Positions 49,465 through 64,000 of a stretch of 64,000 nucleotides of DNA are shown here, piece by piece. Position 1 is the stretch's first letter, and each line of letters opens with the position of its first letter. Origin of the DNA: Begonia masoniana (taxonomy: Eukaryota; Streptophyta; Magnoliopsida; Cucurbitales; Begoniaceae); the NCBI GenBank assembly GCA_022432975.1, contig CM039508.1, forward strand, positions 14,438,549 through 14,502,548. The letters are read 5' to 3'. The position numbers were made by a program, and so were the translations under genes. The notes beneath the pieces were generated by a model. It made no database searches, was not told where the DNA came from, and saw only the letters and a program-made list of their open reading frames with translations.

Positions 49465-51345
49465 TTTATTTTATTTTATTTTATTTTATTTTATTTTATT
49501 TTATTTTATTTTATTTTATTTTATTTTATTTTATTTTATTTTATTTTATTTTATTTTATTTTATTTTATTTTATTTTATTTTATTTTATTTTATTTTATT
49601 TTATTTTATTTTATTTTATTTTATTTTATTTTATTTTATTTTATTTTATTTTATTTTATTTTATTTTATTTTATTTTATTTTATTTTATTTTATTTTATT
49701 TTATTTTATTTTATTTTATTTTATTTTATTTTATTTTATTTTATTTTATTTTATTTTATTTTATTTTATTTTATTTTATTTTATTTTATTTTATTTTATT
49801 TTATTTTATTTTATTTTATTTTATTTTATTTTATTTTATTTTATTTTATTTTATTTTATTTTATTTTATTTTATTTTATTTTATTTTATTTTATTTTATT
49901 TTATTTTATTTTATTTTATTTTATTTTATTTTATTTTATTTTATTTTATTTTATTTTATTTTATTTTATTTTATTTTATTTTATTTTATTTTATTTTATT
50001 TTATTTTATTTTATTTTATTTTATTTTATTTTATTTTATTTTATTTTATTTTATTTTATTTTATTTTATTTTATTTTATTTTATTTTATTTTATTTTATT
50101 TTATTTTATTTTATTTTATTTTATTTTATTTTATTTTATTTTATTTTATTTTATTTTATTTTATTTTATTTTATTTTATTTTATTTTATTTTATTTTATT
50201 TTATTTTATTTTATTTTATTTTATTTTATTTTATTTTATTTTATTTTATTTTATTTTATTTTATTTTATTTTATTTTATTTTATTTTATTTTATTTTATT
50301 TTATTTTATTTTATTTTATTTTATTTTATTTTATTTTATTTTATTTTATTTTATTTTATTTTATTTTATTTTATTTTATTTTATTTTATTTTATTTTATT
50401 TTATTTTATTTTATTTTATTTTATTTTATTTTATTTTATTTTATTTTATTTTATTTTATTTTATTTTATTTTATTTTATTTTATTTTATTTTATTTTATT
50501 TTATTTTATTTTATTTTATTTTATTTTATTTTATTTTATTTTATTTTATTTTATTTTATTTTATTTTATTTTATTTTATTTTATTTTATTTTATTTTATT
50601 TTATTTTATTTTATTTTATTTTATTTTATTTTATTTTATTTTATTTTATTTTATTTTATTTTATTTTATTTTATTTTATTTTATTTTATTTTATTTTATT
50701 TTATTTTATTTTATTTTATTTTATTTTATTTTATTTTATTTTATTTTATTTTATTTTATTTTATTTTATTTTATTTTATTTTATTTTATTTTATTTTATT
50801 TTATTTTATTTTATTTTATTTTATTTTATTTTATTTTATTTTATTTTATTTTATTTTATTTTATTTTATTTTATTTTATTTTATTTTATTTTATTTTATT
50901 TTATTTTATTTTATTTTATTTTATTTTATTTTATTTTATTTTATTTTATTTTATTTTATTTTATTTTATTTTATTTTATTTTATTTTATTTTATTTTATT
51001 TTATTTTATTTTATTTTATTTTATTTTATTTTATTTTATTTTATTTTATTTTATTTTATTTTATTTTATTTTATTTTATTTTATTTTATTTTATTTTATT
51101 TTATTTTATTTTATTTTATTTTATTTTATTTTATTTTATTTTATTTTATTTTATTTTATTTTATTTTATTTTATTTTATTTTATTTTATTTTATTTTATT
51201 TTATTTTATTTTATTTTATTTTATTTTATTTTATTTTATTTTATTTTATTTTATTTTATTTTATTTTATTTTATTTTATTTTATTTTATTTTATTTTATT
51301 TTATTTTATTTTATTTTATTTTATTTTATTTTATTTTATTTTATT
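49465..51345 (+). repeat. (TTTTA)n array, about 376 units
   Basis: An apparently perfect 5-bp repeat over 1.88 kb, seeded in a short T/A-rich stretch (CCCATTTTTATTTTATTTTTC). Three plus-strand frames are open for over 600 codons as a pure FYFIL repeat. These are not proteins. Confidence 0.97.
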
Positions 51346-51998
51346 TATTTTGGTATTGCAATCTGACATCTTGGTTGAGGTGTCGATGATGATTTAAATG
51401 ATTGATTCATGCTTCAACTCCTCGAGATATGCTGAGTAAAAGAATGACTTGTTTTAGTTGCATTGATTAGAATTTACATAGTTATCTTCAAAAATCTGGA
51501 CACGTTTTATTCTTGTTTGATTCTATTTGTTGGTGATATACTTGTGTAATCTACTTAGAGTGAAACCCAAACACAGTGAGGGAGTGAACGAGAAGAAACA
51601 CGGTGAGGGAGTGTAACTCTAATAAAAACCATTGATAGTGAGGACATTGAGAGGAAAATCTTTCTTAGTTTTGCCCTTTATTCTCGAATGCAATTGAAAT
51701 TTTTCAAAAATAAGAGAATGATTTAGGCCATTTTTGAACCGTTTGAGCTTTCTGAGCCTACCTTGTTGTGTCATTTAATGACACCCATAGTCACCCTTTT
51801 GAGCCTATTATTTGCAATTCATTTGTCACCTGAAATTAGCTAACCTTATATATTTCTCTTACCTTATTTATTGAGCACGGGAATATTGATCTAAATTAAG
51901 GGAAAGTTGGAGGAAATGGTGAAAATCAAAAGCAACTCCTTTGTCATCTGTTTTGTTTTAGAATATTAAGTCGTTGTATTTACGTTATTTGTCAATTG
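51346..51998 (+). other. Athila 3' non-coding region, first part
   Basis: Non-coding sequence with two related blocks (CACAGTGAGGGAGTG near 51572 and CACGGTGAGGGAGTG near 51600). No long frame. Confidence 0.6.
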
Positions 51999-53715
<1,717 letters not shown>

Positions 53716-54587
53716 TGATAAGTGTGTAATTTACACACTTATTTATACTTTTTACACTTGATTTGATAAGTTATTTTCAAGTGTGTGAAATTATTTGATG
53801 AGTTCTGTTTAAGTGTGCAGAAAACGTATTTAAAACAGGGAACATGCCAATTGATTGCTCATTCCAGGCAATTGATTGACAGAAAAGCAACGATCGCCAC
53901 ATGAATTCAAATTTGGATAGAGCAATTAATTCAATCTTGGCCGTCAACTTGAGGAAGGAAAGAATCAAGCCGTGGATCTTAACTGAAGAGAAAGAAGAAT
54001 AAAACCTAAAGGCAGCACATCAAGCAGCGATCGATTTCCTGATAATTTGGAAAGTGAATCAAGCGGCAATTAATCGCTTACAAGTTTGGAAAGTTAACCT
54101 CTTCTAAGCTTAACAGTCAATCGAAGGAAATAAAAAAATCTCATCCATTAATCTATCAAAGGAAAGGAATTAAAAATAAAAACCTAAAAGGAGAGAACAG
54201 CGAGTGAGAAGGGGGGCGAATTTAAAAGCAGAGCCTCGAGGTACTGGGTGTTTGGCGACGTTGAGAGCAAGAAACAGGGAGTTTCGGCCGAGGGTGATTC
54301 GGGTTCTCTGGAGATTGAAGGGCGCAGCTGGTCGGCGACTTGGAGGGCTCGGCAGAGGCGAAGAATTCGGATTGAGAGCATTTGGTATTCGGCGTATGCT
54401 GAATTTTGTCTGCGATTGGGAGCTGCGATTTTGGGACACTTCGGCGACTTGGACGGAGCGATTCTGGCGAGCGATTCTGGAGCGACGATTCGGCGAAGGA
54501 GAGCAGCGGCGTTGGGCGATTTTGAAGGCATTTTCTGGAGGCGATCTTCGATAGCAGAGAAGAAATTTTTTACATAATAGTTTTTCT

Positions 54588-54943
54588 TTTCTTTTTATTT
54601 CTATTACTTTTTATTTCTATTACTTTTTATTTCTATTACTTTTTATTTCTATTACTTTTTATTTCTATTACTTTTTATTTCTATTACTTTTTATTTCTAT
54701 TACTTTTTATTTCTATTACTTTTTATTTCTATTACTTTTTATTTCTATTACTTTTTATTTCTATTACTTTTTATTTCTATTACTTTTTATTTCTATTACT
54801 TTTTATTTCTATTACTTTTTATTTCTATTACTTTTTATTTCTATTACTTTTTATTTCTATTACTTTTTATTTCTATTACTTTTTATTTCTATTACTTTTT
54901 ATTTCTATTACTTTTTATTTCTATTACTTTTTATTTCTATTAT
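54588..54943 (+). repeat. 16-bp array, about 22 units
   Basis: CTATTACTTTTTATTT repeated without visible change. The 5' LTR has about 270 bp of ordinary sequence (46150-46420) in this place. Confidence 0.95.
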
Positions 54944-55149
54944 TGATTAATGCAGGATTTGAGACTGAGACTTGTAACCATTAATCAAATAAACTACGCA
55001 ATGCTCGAGAGAGATTGTGATAGAATTTAGTGAAATCGATCATCAACATAGGAAGAATATTTATGAATATGATTGCGAAGAACTGAATAAATATTGTCTT
55101 GGTGAAATCGTAGTACCTAGGCTTTTATTAATTTGATTTAATCTCAGTT

Positions 55150-56271
<1,122 letters not shown>

Positions 56272-56351
56272 GTCCTCGTGGGTTCGACACTCTATTTTAT
56301 CACTATATTACTTGTTGCGACTCGTACACTTGCGAAATATTTTGCACAACA

Positions 56352-57751
56352 AGGCTTAAAGACTTCAACTTAATGGTTGGAAAGTTAGTCCATCGTACAT
56401 GCTTCCATTCGACGTAGAAGTTGCACGGGTCTGCATGCATCAACAGATAGACATTGCATCTTCCGGATGGCACGTGCACCTCTCATGACTCATTTAAACA
56501 CCCAATGGCAATCATACATCGCATCGACCGACGATCACTTGCATCTCGGGTGACCAATTTAAAACATCCACCGATAGACATGTGATATTCACGTGTTCAT
56601 CTATGACGTCTTCCGATAGCTTACAAGCTCTATATCATCCGATCACTAAACGACAAGGAAACCCTCACATCGTCCGATAGCTAAACACTCTACATCTGCC
56701 GATCGCTAGACGACAAAATAGCACTTTCATCATCCGATGGCTAACACTCTACATCTGCCGATCGCTAGACGACAAAATAGCACTTTCATCATCCGATGGC
56801 TAAACACTCTAATATCTGCCAAAAAAAAAAAAAAGTTCGCTAGAACGATAAAATGACACTTTCATCATCCGATGGCTAACACTCTACATCTGCCGATCGC
56901 TAGACGACAAAATAGCACTTTCATCATCTGATGGCTAAACACTCTACATCTGCCGATGACGTCAGCCGGATGAATGCCTCATCCAGCTTCTATCTTATGG
57001 CAGTAAAACACTATGATCATCAAACAACCTCATCCAACAGAAAAATACTACAACTCACCCAAATCTTAACCTGGAAATTATAAACTCTAATAAGTGAAAA
57101 CCATATCTCATACAAGATACACGTAGCGGAAGGCTTAAGCTAAACAGACCATTCAATAATCCTTAAAATCGTTAACAGACTCTGAGGTCAAACCATTCAA
57201 AATCCGAATCTCATTGTTATAAGAAAACTCTATTCTACTTAGTCATCTTTTTATAATTAACTTCTCTGACTTACTAAGGGTATAACCAGAGAACTTGATC
57301 GCCTATCCAGCCTCCACTGTCACACTGAGTATCCTCTAGCAACCAAGCTTAGACGTCTTCATTGACCTTGAGTTCCTCACCTGAAAACTCGTCACCTACA
57401 TCATAAGGTTTAAACTATAAGCCTAATGCTTAGTAAGGAATGCAACACTAACCTGGATGCATGAATGCCTAAGTTGGGAAAATCACATGTTCATAAGTCT
57501 TTTCTTGTTCATGTCTTTGCTCGTAATCATCATTCATAGTCATGGATCATATTCATCAATCATAATCATTGATCATGTTCATCATTCATAGTCATTGTTT
57601 ATATTCAACATTCATAGTCATTGTTCATATTCATCATTCATAGTCATTGTTCTTATTCTTTGTTTAGGTTGTGTGGATCAAGAGAGGATTTGTGCCGGTA
57701 AAGTGGGTTCGACAGTGAGTTTGATCTTGTTCCTTACTGCGGGTCGTATTC
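56352..57751 (-). mobile_element. Element 3, 5' LTR, middle part
   Basis: It resumes at AGGCTTAAAGACTTCAAC, collinear with the complement of the element 1 LTR from about 14340 downward. It contains CACGTGCACC, a short 60-bp array with an A-run and base-call-like errors, TGACGTCA at 56957-56964, the GATGTAGGTGACG landmark on the minus strand, and a TCATTCATAGTCAT repeat. It is split at 57751 by a solo LTR. Confidence 0.9.
56690..56950. repeat. 60-bp array in the element 3 5' LTR, 4-5 units
   Basis: Units match those of 37234-39118 but vary. One has CTGCC followed by a 14-A run and GTTCGCTAGAACGATAA (about 56816-56850), another lacks one A. This is the less altered partner of the 31-unit array. 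Confidence 0.92.
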
Positions 57752-60681
57752 TGTAACATTCTAAAATTTCATCCCTAAATTAAGGAAATCAAATGCCTTT
57801 CCTAATTCCACCTAAGGAAAACGAATCAAACCCTAAATTGCAAAAATCCCCAATTTAGGCAACAAAACCCTAATTTCAGAAATTGGGTCTGAAATTTTAA
57901 CACAAAATTTCAGGATAATCACGTAGAAAAATTCCTTCCTAAACAGTTCGATGAATTTGATCAATTTGGAAGGTCAAATTCGTATATCCATCAATAAGGA
58001 AATTATTGAAATCCTCCTCCCTTACAAATCAAGTTGTTTGTGGAAGAGAAATCACACAAACAATCCTTCCCCTTCTGAAAACCGAAGATAATCGAAGAAA
58101 AACCCTACCTCGTAGAACCGCCGCCCCCGACTCCGACCACCGTGAGTTGACAGACTCCGGCGACGTCTCCGAAGGAAGTAGAATCGCAACTTCAGCGCCG
58201 AGCGTTCTTCCGACGAAGTTTCCCCTCTCTGCCGAAAGCGTTCTCGCGTCAACTGAGATTCTTTTCTGGCCGCGCGCGCGAATCTTCCCATCGACGTAAG
58301 CTTTTCCCTCTCCCTCGATCTTCATCTCTCTCCCTCTCGATTCTCACTCTCTGTCACTCTGTTTCTCACTCTCTCGACAGAACCAGAAACAAGGAGGAGG
58401 AGAACCGGTTTTGTTAAGGACCAGACCGAGCCGAGAAACAGTTAACCGAACCGAGCAACAGTGAATCGAACTGGTTCTAAGGACCTGAACCAGACCGCCC
58501 AGCCTAATCTTTTAAGTTGAACCAGCCCAATTGATCGAACCAGCCCAAACCCAAACTGAATTTTTGGATCATTAAAGACGCCCAATTGATCCGAAAATTC
58601 AATACAAGGATTTATTGGTAAAGAAATTTTATTCCTATTAATTTCAAAAAAAAATTATTTCAGGGTTAGTGTAGAAATTTAAATATTTCTAATTTTTAGG
58701 CAAAGGAGATTTATTCAACGCTCGGGAAAAATAAATAAAAATCTTATTCCCTAATTGCTTGGAATCCAGGTAAGTGAAAATATCACTTTTTCAAATGTTT
58801 TGGCTATGCCCTGCATCACAAAATCTATATTTTTATTACAGCTTTATTTTATATTTTTGATATTTGAGCTGTAGATATTGACATAGAATTTGTTAAAAAG
58901 ATAAAATTTGATAGGATATTTGCATGTGTATGAAAACGATGGAATTGATGGAAAGTATGTGATATTTGGCCGACGGTTGGAACAAGTTCTAACTAGAGGT
59001 GATAATTGGAACAAGTTCTAACTAGAGGTGATTGGAACAAGTTCTAACTAGAGGTGATTGGAACAAGTTCTAACTAGAGGTGATTGGAACAAGTTCTAAC
59101 TAGAGGTGATTGGAACAAGTTCTAACTAGAGGTGATGTTTGACCGAGGGTTGGAACAAGTTCTAACTAGAGGTGATTGGAACAAGTTCTAACTAGAGGTG
59201 ATTGGAACAAGTTCTAACTAGAGGTGATTGGAACAAGTTCTAACTAGAGGTGATTGGAACAAGTTCTAACTAGAGGTGATTGGAACAAGTTCTAACTAGA
59301 GGTGATTGGAACAAGTTCTAACTAGAGGTGATTGGAACAAGTTCTAACTAGAGGTGATTGGAACAAGTTCTAACTAGAGGTGATTGGAACAAGTTCTAAC
59401 TAGAGGTGATTGGAACAAGTTCTAACTAGAGGTGATTGGAACAAGTTCTAACTAGAGGTGATTGGAACAAGTTCTAACTAGAGGTGATTGGAACAAGTTC
59501 TAACTAGAGGTGATTGGAACAAGTTCTAACTAGAGGTGATTGGAACAAGTTCTAACTAGAGGTGATTGGAACAAGTTCTAACTAGAGGTGATTGGAACAA
59601 GTTCTAACTAGAGGTGATTGGAACAAGTTCTAACTAGAGGTGATTGGAACAAGTTCTAACTAGAGGTGATTGGAACAAGTTCTAACTAGAGGTGATTGGA
59701 ACAAGTTCTAACTAGAGGTGATTGGAACAAGTTCTAACTAGAGGTGATTGGAACAAGTTCTAACTAGAGGTGATTGGAACAAGTTCTAACTAGAGGTGAT
59801 TGGAACAAGTTCTAACTAGAGGTGATTGGAACAAGTTCTAACTAGAGGTGATTGGAACAAGTTCTAACTAGAGGTGATTGGAACAAGTTCTAACTAGAGG
59901 TGATTGGAACAAGTTCTAACTAGAGGTGATTGGAACAAGTTCTAACTAGAGGTGATTGGAACAAGTTCTAACTAGAGGTGATTGGAACAAGTTCTAACTA
60001 GAGGTGATTGGAACAAGTTCTAACTAGAGGTGATTGGAACAAGTTCTAACTAGAGGTGATTGGAACAAGTTCTAACTAGAGGTGATTGGAACAAGTTCTA
60101 ACTAGAGGTGATTGGAACAAGTTCTAACTAGAGGTGATTGGAACAAGTTCTAACTAGAGGTGATTGGAACAAGTTCTAACTAGAGGTGATTGGAACAAGT
60201 TCTAACTTTGTGATGTAGGTGAGTTTTTATCTGAGGAAGAACTAGCTGTGCTCGAGAATCCTCCAAAGGCAGGAGAGCATACAGAGGAGGATGTTGCCAT
60301 TGGTTTTGAATAAAAATTTAAGTTATGCTTTTATATCTATTTAAAAGATATTTTATAATTTGTTGCATTTTATTTTAAGTTGGAATAATTTATTACATCA
60401 ACTGCTGGATTTTTATTAAGTACGTTATTATTTTTAAAAGATTTTATGAATGAAGTTTTTATTTAATATTTGTTTAGCATTTAATGTTCTAAATATTTAT
60501 TGATATTAATTTTAAGGATTCCGCTTTATTAAATGATTTTTGTATTTTCAATAATTTTAAATTAAGAAAATTAGGGTTTTATAACGATCCAATTTAACCT
60601 AATTTGCAAATCAATTTGGGGAAAAATTTTTAGGGTTTTCAAATTGGGGAAAAATTCAAATTAAATTTTGGGGTCGTTACA
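57752..60681 (+). mobile_element. Solo LTR, plus orientation, TSD tattc
   Basis: It runs from TGTAACATTC to GGGGTCGTTACA (2930 bp) with TATTC at 57747-57751 and 60682-60686. The flanks join into the uninterrupted LTR text of element 1. It contains a leader with donor-like CGAC/GTAAGC (58296), acceptor AATTTTTAG (ends 58699), a 70-nt segment, and donor CCAG/GTAAGTG (58770). A 26-bp array and the GATGTAGGTGAG landmark (60212) follow. Frames in the GC-rich leader at 58006-58325 are open on both strands and have no domain. Confidence 0.93.
58977..60207 (+). repeat. 26-bp array, about 46 units
   Basis: GGAACAAGTTCTAACTAGAG plus GTGATT, repeated. Two early units differ (GATAATTGG; GATGTTTGACCGAGGG near 59133); from about 59152 on no change is visible. 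Confidence 0.96.
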
Positions 60682-62780
<2,099 letters not shown>

Positions 62781-63046
62781 ATATGAATTTTATGTTGCAC
62801 CTATTATATGTTTAAGGTTAATAGATAATATGCAAAATTATTTTATTGAAAAATTTGTCATTGATTACTTTGCAAACAACTTGGTTTATCACAAAATTAT
62901 AGATACATATTTTGCGAGTTTCAAATCTGATTTTTATTTTTTAAAGGATTTTAATTCTATTAGGTATTATTCATTGTTTGATATTGTTGATGATTTCAAT
63001 CCATTAAATCCGTTAAATTTATTAATTTTTTTTACTAATAAATTTG
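62781..63046. other. Right flank of element 3
   Basis: ATATG (62781-62785) is the second target copy. The rest is very AT-rich, with a plus-strand frame open to 63114 that continues the frame of the left flank. No domain is recognised. Confidence 0.5.
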
Positions 63047-63167
63047 TTCTCGTGCATGAAAGTAAAAAGGAGAAAAAGCGCGATCACAACAAAAGCAAGA
63101 GACTACAAAAATAAAGAGCTTTGTAGCATGGAAGTGGGCCCCACGAAATTAGCAAAATAAGACTCAT
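63047..63167 (+). mobile_element. Fragment matching the chromovirus LTR at 7815-7915
   Basis: GCAAGAGACTACAAAAATAA, GCATGGAAGTGGGCCCCACG and AAGACTCATAA are shared in the same order and spacing with 7845-7917, with few differences. It is a broken copy of the pol-tail part of that LTR, cut on both sides. Confidence 0.8.
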
Positions 63168-63431
63168 AAAGGAGTTTTTGTTTTTAATTAAAATTTTGGT
63201 TTGACAATTACCAAATCGCCCTTTGTCTCATTTTCTATTTATTTCTCCGATTATTTCGTTATTTAACTAACGGTCCGATTTTTCAAAATTCTCATATTTC
63301 ACCATAAATTCCTATTTATTATTACGGCTTTGTTAAAACCTTCCGTTCGTAAAACGGACTTAATCTGACGTATTTACAAAATTGCCGTTTACATTGGAAT
63401 AATATTAAATCCCGTAAAGCCGGGTGTTACA
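63168..63431 (-). mobile_element. Minus-strand LTR fragment
   Basis: It ends GCCGGGTGTTACA at 63431, so on the minus strand an LTR starts TGTAACACCCGGC. The body (CGTAAAACGGAC, ACCTTCCG region) does not match the Tekay LTRs above, and it is truncated on the inner side. Confidence 0.6.
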
Positions 63432-63473
63432 GTATTTCTCTGTCGCACCATTTTCTTTTCTTTTTCTTTCTCT

Positions 63474-64000
63474 TTACATAGCTTTTTCTCTTGCTGTTTC
63501 CTGGTACTGAACGTTTTTTTCGTCATGTGGCACTTCATTATCTTTTATCAAGTAACAATCTTCAGCATCATCTGAAAATTTCATCGCTTTCAACACATTG
63601 AATGTGACTTGCTGATCATTGACTCTCATTGTAAGTTCACCTTTCAGGACATCAATTAATGTTCTTCCCATAGCCAAAAAAGGTCGTCCCAAAATAATGG
63701 GCACTTCATGGTCTGCTTCATAATCTAAAATAATGAAGTCTACTGGGAAAATGAATTTGTCTACCTTCACGAGCACGTCTTTTATCTTCCCTTGAGGATG
63801 AGTCAGTGAGTGATCAGCAAGTTGCAAAGTTATAGTTGTGGGTCGAACTTCTCCTATTCCCAGTTTCTTGAAAATCGACATGGGCATTAGGCTAATACCT
63901 GCTCCTAAATCACATAGAGCTTTTCCAACATAACTATTGCCAATCGTATATGGGATGGTGAAACTGCCAGGATCTTTTAATTTTGGTGGAATCTTGTTCT
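63474..64000 (-). CDS. pro: Athila-type protease region, runs off the window
   Basis: The minus-strand frame is open from the window edge to a TAA at 63474. It begins in KLKDPGSFTIPY, then has LCDLGAGISLMPMS (active-site region with DLGA, as in the other Athila copy), VKVDKFIFPVDFIILDYEAD, PIILGRPFLAMGRTLIDV and KGELTMRVNDQQVTFNV. These match residues of the protease at 48700-49110 in order and spacing. It would be a retropepsin-like protease that processes Gag. No RT follows before the stop, which suggests the same gag-pro-only layout or a truncation by the LTR fragment at 63431. Its start lies outside the window. Confidence 0.88.
   Translation of the reverse strand, partial: NKIPPKLKDPGSFTIPYTIGNSYVGKALCDLGAGISLMPMSIFKKLGIGEVRPTTITLQLADHSLTHPQGKIKDVLVKVDKFIFPVDFIILDYEADHEVPIILGRPFLAMGRTLIDVLKGELTMRVNDQQVTFNVLKAMKFSDDAEDCYLIKDNEVPHDEKNVQYQETAREKAM

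Noticed and set aside
49194..51397. A 650-730 residue FYFIL-repeat hydrophobic protein
   Set aside because: It is the TTTTA array read in frame; no biological protein.
54184..54577. GC-rich open frames on both strands suggesting a gene
   Set aside because: They lie inside the Athila 3' LTR, are rich in Arg, Trp and Gly without a domain, and overlap each other on both strands, as expected from a GC-rich leader.
58006..58325. Open frames of about 80-98 codons on both strands
   Set aside because: They lie in the GC-rich leader of the solo LTR at 57752, with no domain and no conservation evidence.

Overview
This window is flowering-plant nuclear heterochromatin: a stack of nested, mostly broken LTR retrotransposons and tandem arrays, with no protein-coding host gene, tRNA or rRNA that I can support. 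The plant assignment rests on Ty3/gypsy chromoviruses ending in a chromodomain with an initiator-Met-tRNA primer site, Athila-type elements with the tRNA-Asp-like primer site TGGCGCCGTTGCCGGGGA, a Ty1/copia RNase H relic, and a hAT-like end rich in GGTTCCGG-type subterminal motifs. The species cannot be named from this.

Layout. 1-1339: two Tekay-like LTR pieces in opposite orientation. 1340-2490: hAT-like terminal debris. 2491-5719: mostly unrecognised sequence holding a minus-strand copia relic. 5720-7709: a minus-strand Athila/Tat-like LTR with its polypurine tract. 7710-10213: a plus-strand chromovirus LTR, primer site and broken gag. 10215-27706: element 2, a decayed minus-strand Tekay-like element whose 3' LTR was split by element 1 (plus strand, 11980-21595, TSD caacc). 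27714-35300: a plus-strand LTR, split by a minus-strand solo LTR (29068-31205, TSD gattt), whose 3' part has become 17-bp and 78-bp arrays. 35539-62780: element 3, a minus-strand Tekay element (TSD atatg). Its 5' LTR is split by a plus-strand Athila-type element (to 56351) and by a plus-strand solo LTR (57752-60681, TSD tattc). 62781-64000: retroelement fragments, ending in an Athila protease that runs off the window.

How the parts work together. Element 3 keeps an intact integrase-chromodomain frame, but its gag has a nonsense codon and a frameshift, and its pol has a frameshift and a degraded RNase H. Element 1 has complementary damage. Neither looks autonomous. The Athila element keeps gag and protease with a single stop between them and lacks RT, RNase H and integrase.

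Two themes stand out. First, the LTRs carry short tandem repeats built on a CATCCGATGG-like core, and these have expanded into arrays of 17, 60 and 78 bp; the LTRs also share a conserved donor/acceptor/donor arrangement that looks like a spliced leader with a roughly 45-70 nt middle exon. Second, about a quarter of the window consists of implausibly perfect runs (five pure A/T homopolymers of 1.06-1.61 kb, a 1.88 kb TTTTA array, perfect 17-, 26- and 60-bp arrays). Comparison with the partner LTRs in the same window shows that several of these runs replace ordinary unique sequence, so I regard them as probable assembly or consensus artefacts until shown otherwise. All comparisons were made by eye.
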